A DNA stretch of 16,280 bases from an uncultured Oscillospiraceae bacterium (GTDB lineage Bacteria > Bacillota > Clostridia > Oscillospirales > Oscillospiraceae): the NCBI GenBank assembly GCA_934655935.1, contig CAKUHJ010000033.1, positions 1 through 16,280 of the forward strand, read 5' to 3'. Below the pieces are notes generated by a model. The model was not told the origin of the DNA. It searched no databases and saw only the letters and a program-made list of their open reading frames with translations. This document shows positions 1 to 6,485 of this stretch, one piece after another. The first letter of the stretch is position 1. Every line of letters starts with the position of its first letter. The translations under genes were made by a program, and so were the position numbers.

Positions 1-1
1 C

Positions 2-244
2 CTGTGGGACGGCTTCCCGGCCTTCCTGCGGGAGAACCTGCCGCAGAAGCCCGACACGTGCGAATACTATCTGCCCATCGCGGTCAACGCCTGCCTGCAG
101 ACGGGCGAGCTGCAGGCAAAGGTGCTTCCGTGCACCGAGGCCTGGCATGGGGTCACCTATCACGAGGATCTGCCGGAGCTGATGCGCGCCGTTGCAGAAT
201 TAAAGGAGCAGGGCGTCTATCCGTGCCGGCTCTGGGAAGCGTAA
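2..244 (+). CDS. sugar-phosphate nucleotidyltransferase, C-terminal part (5' truncated by window)
   Basis: An open frame enters from the left edge and stops at 242-244, giving 80 residues. It has no in-window start. The visible part contains a run of the kind EYYLPIAVN, then a segment with WHGVTYHEDL and a final PCRLW. This pattern is familiar from the C-terminal end of NTP-transferase family proteins of Clostridia, where the nucleotide-binding half is N-terminal and therefore outside this window. These enzymes activate sugar phosphates, or related alcohols, with an NTP for cell-surface glycan building. The substrate cannot be told from this fragment. The frame ends 13 nt before the next gene, so the two may be cotranscribed. 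The family call rests on my recognition of the C-terminal motif only. Confidence 0.6.
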   Translation: MWDGFPAFLRENLPQKPDTCEYYLPIAVNACLQTGELQAKVLPCTEAWHGVTYHEDLPELMRAVAELKEQGVYPCRLWEA

Positions 245-257
245 GGAGGAACGCGGC

Positions 258-770
258 TTGGGGGAAGAGAAGCAAAACTGGTTTCAGAAGCACCGCGGCT
301 TTATTTTTGGCTTCGCCGTCGTTGTGCTGATTTTGAACATTCTGATATTCCTGCTTGTCCCGTCGCAGAGCGCCGTGGCCTGGGAAAAGACGGCGGCGGA
401 ATATTCCCTGACGGATGAAAGCCCGGAGCAGACGCACACGCTGCAGCTGGAGGGTACGCTGACCACCGGCGTTCTGACCGGAAGCAGCTTCTCCGGCACA
501 CTGACGCTCGACGGCGTCAGCCTGCACTATTCCGCGCGCCGGGAAAACGGGCGCTGGGACGGCGCATTTTCGGACGCCTCCGGGCAGACGCTCGCGCAGG
601 CGCGCTTCGGTGAGCTCTGCGTGAGTGCGCTGAACGCGGACAAGAGCTTCCAGACGCCGGTGCTGCTTCTGGCCGCCGGGACGGACGAGGTGCGCTTCCT
701 TGTGCCCGGCGCAAAGACCCGTCTGGCCGCCCTGCAGCAGATTTATCAGCAATTTCCGGAATACAGCTGA
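258..770 (+). CDS. single-pass membrane protein with extracytoplasmic domain, unknown function
   Basis: The 170-residue protein starts at TTG 258. An AAGGAGGA ribosome binding site at 243-250 lies 7 nt upstream, and no ATG is suitably placed. Residues 1-13 are charged and cytoplasmic-like (KQNWFQKHR). Residues 14-34 form one strong hydrophobic helix. The remaining 135 residues are polar, with alternating Thr/Ser/Gly-rich stretches that look like beta structure (LQLEGTLTTG, GTLTLDGVSL). This suggests an N-terminally anchored extracellular or periplasmic-side domain. There are no cysteine pairs, no lipobox and no catalytic motif that I recognise. It follows the nucleotidyltransferase by 13 nt and may share its transcript. 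I do not recognise the family. Confidence 0.7.
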   Translation: MGEEKQNWFQKHRGFIFGFAVVVLILNILIFLLVPSQSAVAWEKTAAEYSLTDESPEQTHTLQLEGTLTTGVLTGSSFSGTLTLDGVSLHYSARRENGRWDGAFSDASGQTLAQARFGELCVSALNADKSFQTPVLLLAAGTDEVRFLVPGAKTRLAALQQIYQQFPEYS

Positions 771-823
771 CGTTTTAACCAAAAATCAATTGCATTTTTT
801 GTTTGATTCGTCAGTTCTCCTGC

Positions 824-852
824 TTGCATTTCCGGTAAAAGAAGCGTATACT
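824..852 (+). promoter_or_regulatory. sigma-A-type promoter for the small protein at 902
   Basis: TTGCAT at 824-829 and TATACT at 847-852 are separated by exactly 17 bp. Both hexamers are close to the vegetative consensus. The predicted start of transcription lies about 20-30 nt before the ribosome binding sites of the 902 gene. Confidence 0.7.
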
Positions 853-901
853 GCGTGAGGATTCAAAATCTTTGGAGGAAACATGCATGGGAGGCATTGT
901 T

Positions 902-1156
902 ATGAAACTGAAAAACATCAAAGAGGTCGAGCAGTTCCGGAACGTCATTCACGAGTGCACCGGAGACGTATATCTCAAGAGCCAGGAGGGAGACGTTTTC
1001 AATCTCAAGAGCGCCATGAGCGAATACATTGCCCTTGGCCGGCTTCTGAGCGAGCAGGGCGACAGCCTGGAGCTGTTCGCGAACAACCGGGAGGACGAGG
1101 CAAGGCTCCTTCGCTTTCTGAGCGAGCTCGACCAGCAGAACAGCGCCGCGCTCTGA
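902..1156 (+). CDS. small conserved soluble protein, unknown function
   Basis: From ATG 902 this encodes 84 residues beginning MKLKNIKEVEQF. It contains the segment GDVYLKSQEGDVFNLKSAMS and an acidic, leucine-rich C-terminal half. Short proteins of this type (a K.GDV.L.S.EGD..NLKS core) are familiar in Clostridia. To my knowledge they have no established function. Two in-frame starts each have their own ribosome binding site: ATG 887 (GGAGGA at 874-879, 7 nt upstream) and ATG 902 (GGGAGG at 889-894, 7 nt upstream). I chose 902 because the family-like sequence begins there; 887 adds only MGGIV. There is no signal peptide or membrane segment. The gene stands alone between a good promoter and an intrinsic terminator, so it is probably monocistronic. 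Confidence 0.75.
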   Translation: MKLKNIKEVEQFRNVIHECTGDVYLKSQEGDVFNLKSAMSEYIALGRLLSEQGDSLELFANNREDEARLLRFLSELDQQNSAAL

Positions 1157-1185
1157 CCGGCGCAGCCGATCTGTCCATATGCTTC

Positions 1186-1215
1186 GCGTGCCGCATTTCG
1201 CGGCACGCTTTTTTC
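1186..1215 (+). terminator. intrinsic terminator after the 902-1156 gene
   Basis: A perfect 9-bp GC-rich stem (1186-1194 with 1200-1208), a 5-nt ATTTC loop and a following run of six T (1209-1214). It lies 30 nt after the stop codon. There is no T run on the minus strand, so it serves the plus strand only. Confidence 0.9.
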
Positions 1216-1223
1216 TTATACAG

Positions 1224-1260
1224 AGGCTTCGGACGCAGGCGTCCATTTCAGCGGAAGCCT
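1224..1260. repeat. nested inverted repeat downstream of the CotH-family gene
   Basis: The outer arms AGGCTTC (1224-1230) and GAAGCCT (1254-1260) enclose an inner perfect 6-bp hairpin, GGACGC/GCGTCC (1231-1236 with 1239-1244). The structure lies 12 nt past the stop codon of the minus-strand CotH-family gene and could stabilise or end its transcript. No T tract follows on the minus strand, so it is not a classical terminator. Confidence 0.45.
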
Positions 1261-1272
1261 GGCTCCCGGTCC

Positions 1273-2904
1273 TCAGCGGCGGCCGGGGCCTGCCTGGCCG
1301 CCGCCCTGGTTCATGGTGCCCATATCGGAGAGCGCCAGCTCCTGCGTCTGCACCAGTGCGTCCGGATTTTCCTGCTGCGCCGCCTCGGTGGACGGAACGC
1401 TGCCGTCCAGCTGGCCCTGTACGCTCTGCGCGCGCAGCGCGCAGAAGCTTCGCAGCGCCTGAACGCCGGTTTCAAATTCCTCCGCCGTGCAGAACCTTGT
1501 CGGGTCCTTTTCCACGTAGGGCGCAATCAGCGCATAGGCCTCGTCGATCAGGCCCTGGATATCCACGCTTTCCAGGAATTCGGCATAGAGCGCATGGTAG
1601 CGCGCCAGCGTCTGCCCGCTTTCAAAAATCCACGCCTGCATCGGCCGGTCGGACAGGGGCTCGTCAATCGGATCGTTGACCGCGGAGACCGCGTCCGCCG
1701 CATGGAAGGTCCCGAAGGCCAGATTATAGTCCCACGGAATCATGCTGAGCTGTCCGCCCTGCTCGTAAAGATAATAATTGTGGATCATGCTGCCGGTGTA
1801 GCTGTCGCCGTTGACCACAAAGCTGTGCACGACAAAATAGCGCAGGACCTCCTCCTGGTCGAGAACCTCAGAGAGATTTTCATACGCGGACAGGGACTTG
1901 AGCGAGGCGATCAGACGCGCCTGATCGGCTGCGCTTACGTCTGTTTTCGTGTTGCTGAAAATATTGGAGTAGCTGTCGGGATCGTCGTCAATGTACTGAA
2001 GCTTGACGTCGGCCGAGCCCATGCCGGAGTCGCCCGGGAAATCCCCGCCGTCCGGGGCCTCCCCTTCCGGGCGCTGCGTGCCGTCCGGCGGGGTAAAGCC
2101 GCCCTTGCCCGGCTGCATGCCGTCCCGGCCGGCAGGCTGTGCATTCCGGTCCGCCTGCGCGCCATCCGGCGGGGTAAAATCACCGTCCGGCAGCTCCATG
2201 CCCTCCGGCGGCGTGAAATCCGCGCCGCCATTTTCCAGGAAGTCCTCCATGCGGAAGTCTTCGCCGTTTCCGCGTCCGCCGCCGAAGCTCAGGCTGTCCG
2301 GCTTGTAAAGCTCGCCTGCCTGCGCGCCGTAGTTCCGCTGCAAAAACGCGTCCTCCACGCCCTCCACCGCCAGATACAGTCCCCAGTCCTCGCCGTTTAC
2401 GGTGAGGTAGACGTAGCTGCAGAGCGGACTGTCGACGCCGAAGGCGTTCATCATCCGATAGCTCAGGTAATCCTTCATCATGGTATTGTCCTGAATGAGG
2501 TTGTTGAGGCTCAGCTTGTCCAGGCCATGATAGGTCTTGCCGCTGTCATAGTGGTCAAACTCGATTTTGAAGCTGTAGCGCTGACTGCCGAGGCTGGACA
2601 CCGCCGAGAGCGAGGTGTTGCCCTTGGCGCGGATGGCGATGTTTTTATAGCTCTCTCCGTCAATGACGGCGGCACAGACGCTGTATTCCTCATTCTCGCA
2701 GGTGAAAAGAAAGTCCTCCCAGCCGTCCATGACCAGATCGAGCGTGTGCACGCGGCTCGTATCAAACAGTCGGCTTTCATAGCCCAGCTCCGTCCCGGCC
2801 GCCGTGAGCCCCAGCGCGGCGCCGTTCATGAACAGAACCGTAACTGCAAGGGCCAGAAGCGTACACACGGCGCAGATGCGCGCAATGCGCGGATGTGTGG
2901 ACAT
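1273..2904 (-). CDS. exported CotH kinase-family protein
   Basis: The 543-residue protein belongs to the CotH (spore coat H kinase-like) family, named for atypical protein kinases that phosphorylate coat proteins in Bacillus. A signal/anchor helix lies at about residues 8-30. CotH-type blocks follow: YKNIAIRAKGNTS near 86-98, KLSLNNLIQDNTMMKDYL at 130-147, GLYLAVEGVED near 175-185 and IPWDYNLAFG at 389-398, whose Asp392 fits a metal-binding role. Between the halves (about 228-290) is a Gly/Pro/Asp-rich insert with three FTPP[DE]G repeats. Start ATG has AGGAGG 5 nt upstream. It is the last gene of the operon, 9 nt after the DUF4956 gene, an established neighbourhood for VTC and DUF4956 proteins outside sporulation loci. 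The extracytoplasmic substrate is unknown. The family call is firm, but kinase activity is inference. Confidence 0.88.
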   Translation of the reverse strand: MSTHPRIARICAVCTLLALAVTVLFMNGAALGLTAAGTELGYESRLFDTSRVHTLDLVMDGWEDFLFTCENEEYSVCAAVIDGESYKNIAIRAKGNTSLSAVSSLGSQRYSFKIEFDHYDSGKTYHGLDKLSLNNLIQDNTMMKDYLSYRMMNAFGVDSPLCSYVYLTVNGEDWGLYLAVEGVEDAFLQRNYGAQAGELYKPDSLSFGGGRGNGEDFRMEDFLENGGADFTPPEGMELPDGDFTPPDGAQADRNAQPAGRDGMQPGKGGFTPPDGTQRPEGEAPDGGDFPGDSGMGSADVKLQYIDDDPDSYSNIFSNTKTDVSAADQARLIASLKSLSAYENLSEVLDQEEVLRYFVVHSFVVNGDSYTGSMIHNYYLYEQGGQLSMIPWDYNLAFGTFHAADAVSAVNDPIDEPLSDRPMQAWIFESGQTLARYHALYAEFLESVDIQGLIDEAYALIAPYVEKDPTRFCTAEEFETGVQALRSFCALRAQSVQGQLDGSVPSTEAAQQENPDALVQTQELALSDMGTMNQGGGQAGPGRR

Positions 2905-2913
2905 GGCAGCCTC

Positions 2914-3588
2914 CTATCCTGCAAAATCGCCGTTGTAGCTGACAAGCGCCGCGCTGCTGACGCCGGGGAGTCTGGAAAGCTCGCTGACAAAGGCCGTGCT
3001 CTCATCCTTCAGCCGGACGTCCAGATTGAGCTCCACCGCGCCCGCGCGGGCGGACTTGCTTTTGACGGCGCAGCGCTTTGTCTGCGCGCGCAAAAGGTCC
3101 ATCGCCGCGCGCTCCGCCGTCTCATCCGCGCAGCAGAGCACCAGAATATAGGGGTTGACATGGCTCTTGCGGTTGACAAACACCAGAAGAACCACCCCGA
3201 TCAGGACGCTTCCGAACACGGCCAGCGGAATCAGTCCCGCCGCCAGCACGATTCCGGCCGCGATCGACCAGAAGAGGAACGCCAGGTCCAGAGGCTCCTT
3301 GACCGCCGTGCGGAACCGGACGATCGACAAAGCGCCCACCATGCCAAGCGAAAGCACAACGTTGCTGGTCACCGCAAGAATTACAAGCGTCGTAATCATG
3401 CACAGCGCCACAAGCGTTACGCCGAAGCCCGAGGAGTACATGACGCTCTGGCAGGTCTTCTGATAGACCAGGAAGATAAGCATTCCCACGCCGAAGGCCA
3501 GGGCCAGAGCCAGAGCCATATCCACAAGACTCACAGAGGTTACGTTTTCCAGAAAGCTGGATTTGAAGACGTCGCTGAAGGTAGTCAT
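2914..3588 (-). CDS. DUF4956 family membrane protein
   Basis: The 224-residue protein has several membrane segments in its N-terminal two thirds (about residues 21-42, 55-75, 78-92, 103-123 and 124-139). A soluble C-terminal domain of about 80 residues follows. The signature stretch SLGMVGALSIVRFRTAVKEP at 80-99 and the following DLAFLFW identify the DUF4956 family. Its biochemical role is not established. It is habitually encoded with VTC-domain and CotH-family proteins, as here. The C-terminal half (RAGAVELNLDVRLKDES) looks like a small regulatory alpha/beta domain, which is inference. The gene lies 18 nt after the VTC gene and 9 nt before the CotH gene, so all three are surely cotranscribed. 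It may be a membrane platform or channel coupled to the VTC enzyme. Confidence 0.88.
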   Translation of the reverse strand: MTTFSDVFKSSFLENVTSVSLVDMALALALAFGVGMLIFLVYQKTCQSVMYSSGFGVTLVALCMITTLVILAVTSNVVLSLGMVGALSIVRFRTAVKEPLDLAFLFWSIAAGIVLAAGLIPLAVFGSVLIGVVLLVFVNRKSHVNPYILVLCCADETAERAAMDLLRAQTKRCAVKSKSARAGAVELNLDVRLKDESTAFVSELSRLPGVSSAALVSYNGDFAG

Positions 3589-3606
3589 TGATTTTCCGTC
3601 CTTTCC

Positions 3607-4281
3607 TTAGCCGTACAGCCGGCATTGTGCATATTTTGAGAACGCGCCCGCGCTGCGGCTTTTCAGCGCCACGGCCCTGCGGATGCTCTCCGGCAGGAAC
3701 GCGTCCCACTTGACCTCCAGAAGAACCGCAGGCGTGTCCAGCGCGCGGACGAAGCGTTCCGGCGGCGCAAAAAGCTCCGTACAGCCGAGCGCCGTGCAGA
3801 TATCATAATCCAGCGTAACCCGGACGTTCCCGGGCGCGTAGACAAAGGGCTCTCGCGTATAGCGCACCAGCGTCCTTGGCCGCAGCAGCTGCCAGGTAAG
3901 CTTTCCATACAGCTCCCGGACCAGCGGCTGCGGGCTTTGCCGCATCCACCCGGTCTCCCCCGCGGCGATGGCGCGCGCCTGCTCCGCCGTCAGGGGCGCG
4001 CTCAGCTTTCTGCAGAGGTCGCCAAGCTTGCATTTTTTCTCCAGATGGACAACGTCCGGGCTGTCGTTATAATAGCGGATGCGGAACTTCTCCCGCCGGC
4101 TGACGCCGTCCAGCTTCTCCCGCAGCGCGCGGTCGGACGGCGTGTCAAAGTAGAGGCTACACACCGTGTAGCGCCCGTTCTGCGCGTGCGCGTCGTAAGC
4201 CGCCGCAGCCCGCAGGTTCTGCCGCACTGCCAGCGCGTCCTGCCATGAGATTGCATGCTTCCATTCATGCCGGTATTCCAA
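3607..4281 (-). CDS. VTC-domain polyphosphate polymerase-like protein
   Basis: The 224-residue protein consists almost entirely of a VTC domain. This is the fold of the yeast vacuolar transporter chaperone catalytic subunit, which makes inorganic polyphosphate from ATP within a basic tunnel. Visible blocks are YRHEWKH at 3-9, VCSLYFDTPSDRALREK at 40-56, REKFRIRYY at 63-71, LEKK at 80-83, the basic strand LVRYTREPFV at 138-147, and LLEVKWD at 187-193 with the Glu and Lys expected in the tunnel. It has no membrane segment and no SPX domain, so it is probably cytosolic or recruited by the downstream DUF4956 protein. The start is TTG 4281, with GGAGG 9 nt upstream; no in-frame ATG fits. It is the first gene of the operon, transcribed divergently from the response regulator. 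Confidence 0.85.
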   Translation of the reverse strand: MEYRHEWKHAISWQDALAVRQNLRAAAAYDAHAQNGRYTVCSLYFDTPSDRALREKLDGVSRREKFRIRYYNDSPDVVHLEKKCKLGDLCRKLSAPLTAEQARAIAAGETGWMRQSPQPLVRELYGKLTWQLLRPRTLVRYTREPFVYAPGNVRVTLDYDICTALGCTELFAPPERFVRALDTPAVLLEVKWDAFLPESIRRAVALKSRSAGAFSKYAQCRLYG

Positions 4282-4317
4282 ACCGAATCGCCTCCGTATT
4301 TCAGACTTGACGCGGAC

Positions 4318-4326
4318 AAGATAGCA
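4318..4326 (-). promoter_or_regulatory. extended -10 promoter of the VTC operon
   Basis: Read on the minus strand, TGC-TATCTT (4318-4326) is an extended -10 element. No good -35 hexamer lies 16-18 bp upstream. Instead the TTTCAG boxes of the dyad at 4334-4386 end 10 bp before the -10, as expected for a promoter that needs an activator bound over the -35 region. Confidence 0.5.
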
Positions 4327-4333
4327 TGCCAGG

Positions 4334-4386
4334 CTGAAATGTTCCTGAAATGCAAAAAATTTTTTTGCTTTTCAGCTTTATTTCAG
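4334..4386. promoter_or_regulatory. 53-bp symmetric operator between VTC operon and two-component genes
   Basis: Two CTGAAAT boxes (4334-4340, 4345-4351) and two TTTCAG boxes (4370-4375, 4381-4386) each repeat with an 11-bp period. They are arranged as an exact inverted repeat about position 4360, with an A6/T6-type centre (GCAAAAAA at 4352-4359, TTTTTTGC at 4361-4368). On each strand the pair facing its promoter reads [A/T]TTTCAG-N4-ATTTCAG and covers the -35 region. Direct repeats with an 11-bp period are the usual binding form of OmpR/PhoB-type regulators. The adjacent response regulator is the natural candidate. Confidence 0.65.
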
Positions 4387-4399
4387 GACGCCGGGCTAC

Positions 4400-4405
4400 T
4401 ATAAT
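4400..4405 (+). promoter_or_regulatory. -10 element of the response regulator gene
   Basis: A perfect TATAAT lies 20 bp before the ATG at 4426. The hexamer 17 bp upstream (TTTATT, 4377-4382) is weak and overlaps the TTTCAG boxes, which suggests activation, probably by the gene's own product. The ribosome binding site AAGGAGGG follows at 4412-4419. Confidence 0.65.
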
Positions 4406-4425
4406 CTTACCAAGGAGGGCTCGGT

Positions 4426-5103
4426 ATGAAAATTCTGATTGTAGAGGACGAAAAGCTCCTGGCCGATTCCCTGAAAACGCTTCTTGAAAAGAAGGGCTTT
4501 CAGGTGGAATGCGTCTACGACGGCGAGGCCGGCGCGGAATACGCGGAGCTTGGCGTTTACGATCTTCTGATTCTGGACGTGATGATGCCGAAGCTGGACG
4601 GCTTCCAGCTGGCGCGGCAGGTCCGCGCCAAGCGCTGCGGCACGCCGATCCTGATGCTGACCGCGCGCTCGGAGCTGGAAGACCGCATCGAGGGTCTGAA
4701 CGCCGGCGCGGATTATTATCTGACAAAGCCGTTTGACACCCGGGAGCTTCTGGCCTGCATCAATGCGCTTCTGCGCCGGCAGGGCGCGCAGGTGGACGAG
4801 CTGACGATGGGAAACACCGCGCTGGAGCTTTCCTCTTGCGAGCTGTGCTGCGGCGCGCACCGCATCCGGCTGAGCGCGCGGGAATTTGATGTGATGCGGC
4901 TGCTGCTGCAGTCGCGCGACGCCATCGTCTCCAAGGAGGTCATCCTTGCGCGGGTCTGGGGCTACGATTCCAACGCGGTTGAAAACCACGTGGAGGTCTA
5001 CGTCGGCTTTCTGAGAAAAAAGCTTGCGGCCATCGGCTCGGACGTGCGCATCGAGGCCGTCCGCCGCCTGGGCTACCGGCTGGAGGTGGAGAAGGGATGT
5101 TAA
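4426..5103 (+). CDS. OmpR/PhoB-family response regulator
   Basis: The 225-residue regulator has an N-terminal receiver domain (about 1-115). The acidic pocket is VEDE at 6-9, the phosphoacceptor Asp51 lies in LILDVMMP, the conserved Thr is in LTAR at 78-81, and Lys101 is in YLTKPFD. A C-terminal winged-helix DNA-binding domain (about 125-221) shows LSAREFDVMRLLL, a recognition-helix region VWGYDSNAVENHVEVYVGFLRKKL and the closing RRLGYRLE hairpin. The kinase gene overlaps its 3' end by 7 nt, so the pair is translationally coupled. It lies divergent to the VTC/DUF4956/CotH operon across a symmetric operator. The likely role is controlling that operon and itself. The signal is unknown. Confidence 0.95.
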   Translation: MKILIVEDEKLLADSLKTLLEKKGFQVECVYDGEAGAEYAELGVYDLLILDVMMPKLDGFQLARQVRAKRCGTPILMLTARSELEDRIEGLNAGADYYLTKPFDTRELLACINALLRRQGAQVDELTMGNTALELSSCELCCGAHRIRLSAREFDVMRLLLQSRDAIVSKEVILARVWGYDSNAVENHVEVYVGFLRKKLAAIGSDVRIEAVRRLGYRLEVEKGC

Positions 5104-6305
5104 AAAAGCTCCGGCTGAAGTTCGTGCTGGTCAATATGCTCATCGTTACGATCCTGCTCGCGGCGGTCATGGGGCTTCTGTATCATTTTACGCGGGTATC
5201 TCTGGAGGCGGAGAGTATCCGCATGATGCAGGCCATCGCGGAAAATCCGTTTTCGCTCGGACGTCCGGACGACGAGACCAATACGCTTCGCCTGCCGTAC
5301 TTCGCGCTGCAGATCAGCATGCACGGGCAGCTTCTGGCCTCCGGCGGCGGCTATTTTGACCTTTCCGACGAGCAGGCGCTCGAAGAGCTCATCCAGACGG
5401 CGTTGACCTCCGACGCGCAGACCGGCCTTCTGCGCAAGTATAACCTTCGCTACTACCGCCGCGTGACGCCGCAGAGCCAGACGCTGGTCTTTGCCGACGT
5501 CTCCGGCGAGCGCGCGGCGCTGAGCAATCTTCTGAAAACCTGTGCCGGGATCGGCACGCTGGCGTTCCTGGTGTTCCTCGGCGTGAGCTTTCTTCTGGCG
5601 CGGTGGGCCGTGCGGCCTGTGGACGAGGCCTGGAAGCAGCAGCGGCAGTTTGTCGCCGACGCCTCGCACGAGCTCAAAACACCTCTGACGGTTATCATGA
5701 CGAACGCAGAGCTTCTGCAGAGCCCGGATTATGACGAGGCTGCGCGCGCAAAGTTTTCCGGCAGCATTCTCACCATGTCGCAGCAGATGCGCAAGCTGGT
5801 CGAGCGGCTTCTGGAGCTTGCGCGGGCGGACAGCGGCCAGACGCACCTGGTCTTTTCCCGGCTTGAGCTGAGCGGGCTGGCCGCGGAGGCGCTGCTGCCG
5901 TTTGAGGCCGTTTTCTTTGAAAAGGGAATGCGGCTGGAAAGCGAGCTGGAGCCCGGCATTTTCGTGAACGCAGACGCCGGGCAGCTCCGGCAGCTGATTG
6001 AAATTCTCCTTGACAACGCGCAAAAATACGCGCCGGAGGGCGCGCTGGTATGCCTGCGTCTGCAAAGGCTCCCGAAAAGCCGCTGCCGCCTGAGCCTCAG
6101 CAACACCGGCCCGGCGCTGAGCCAGCAGGAGCTTTCGGATATCTTCAAGCGCTTCTACCGCGCCGACCCGGCCAGAAGCCGGGACGGCAGCTTCGGCCTG
6201 GGGCTTTCCATCGCCGCGTCCATCGCGCAGCAGCATCACGGAAAAATCTACGCACAAAGCCAGGACGGCGAAAACCGCTTCATCGTCGAGCTGCCGACAG
6301 TATAG
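5097..6305 (+). CDS. membrane sensor histidine kinase
   Basis: The 402-residue kinase has a first membrane helix at about residues 8-30 and an extracytoplasmic sensor region of about 115 residues. A second helix lies at about 150-170. A very short linker (RPVDEAWKQQ) leads to the H box FVADASHELKTPLT with phospho-His191. The catalytic domain shows the N box LLDNAQKYAPEG (Asn307), a G1-like NTG where the usual DxG Asp is replaced by Asn336, the F box IFKRFYRAD and the G2 box FGLGLSIA. Asn in the G1 position occurs in active Firmicute kinases, so I do not read it as inactivation. No clear HAMP domain is visible. ATG 5097 overlaps the response regulator by 7 nt, with AGAAGGGATG context, making the two one operon. 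The sensor domain shows no recognisable ligand fold. Confidence 0.93.
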   Translation: MLKKLRLKFVLVNMLIVTILLAAVMGLLYHFTRVSLEAESIRMMQAIAENPFSLGRPDDETNTLRLPYFALQISMHGQLLASGGGYFDLSDEQALEELIQTALTSDAQTGLLRKYNLRYYRRVTPQSQTLVFADVSGERAALSNLLKTCAGIGTLAFLVFLGVSFLLARWAVRPVDEAWKQQRQFVADASHELKTPLTVIMTNAELLQSPDYDEAARAKFSGSILTMSQQMRKLVERLLELARADSGQTHLVFSRLELSGLAAEALLPFEAVFFEKGMRLESELEPGIFVNADAGQLRQLIEILLDNAQKYAPEGALVCLRLQRLPKSRCRLSLSNTGPALSQQELSDIFKRFYRADPARSRDGSFGLGLSIAASIAQQHHGKIYAQSQDGENRFIVELPTV

Positions 6306-6340
6306 CCGAAGCTCCGCCCTTCCGCCGTCGAAAAGAAAAA

Positions 6341-6371
6341 ATGGACTGCCTCCGTCTGCGAGGCAGTCCAT
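6341..6371 (-). terminator. intrinsic terminator at the 3' end of the bacteriocin operon
   Basis: A perfect 12-bp stem (6341-6352 with 6360-6371) has a 7-nt loop. On the minus strand it is followed by a T-rich run (TTTTTCTTTT, complement of 6331-6340). It ends minus-strand transcription before the convergent histidine kinase gene. On the plus strand the A run precedes the hairpin and only TTGATTT follows, so it would act weakly for the kinase gene. Confidence 0.88.
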
Positions 6372-6377
6372 TGATTT

Positions 6378-6469
6378 GCGCATGGTCACATGCGCCCGAC
6401 CGGCAAAAGCCGGCTTGCTTGCGCTCCTCCGGAGCAGCAATCTGACACGCTCGGCGCACCGATGTGTCA
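6378..6469 (-). repeat. run of four further stem-loops in the operon 3' untranslated region
   Basis: Between the last ABC gene and the terminator are four perfect or nearly perfect small hairpins. They are TGACAC/GTGTCA enclosing TCGG/CCGA (6443-6469), GCTCC/GGAGC (6423-6435), CCGGC/GCCGG with a four-base loop (6400-6413) and GCGCATG/CATGCGC with a four-base loop (6378-6395). With the terminator this makes five consecutive hairpins in about 130 nt. The region carries no gene. It may be a structured 3' UTR, a processed small RNA or a mobile-element scar. I do not recognise a named RNA family. Confidence 0.5.
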
Positions 6470-6485
6470 ACTTTTATAGCTTTTA

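Noticed and set aside
780..803. A/T-only inverted repeat after the 258-770 gene as a terminator
   Set aside because: The stem has almost no G-C pairs and would be too unstable to call.
883..3591. 902-codon open frame on the plus strand
   Set aside because: It runs antisense through the well-supported CotH and DUF4956 genes and out of frame through the 902-1156 gene. The translation is basic low-complexity, as expected from the reverse of GC-rich codons.
5100..6470. 456-codon open frame on the minus strand
   Set aside because: It is antisense to the histidine kinase, which has all H, N and G boxes.
6465..6470. TTGACA on the minus strand as a promoter for a small RNA over the hairpin array
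   Set aside because: The expected -10 position holds GC-rich hairpin sequence with no TATAAT-like hexamer, so it is not supported as a promoter.
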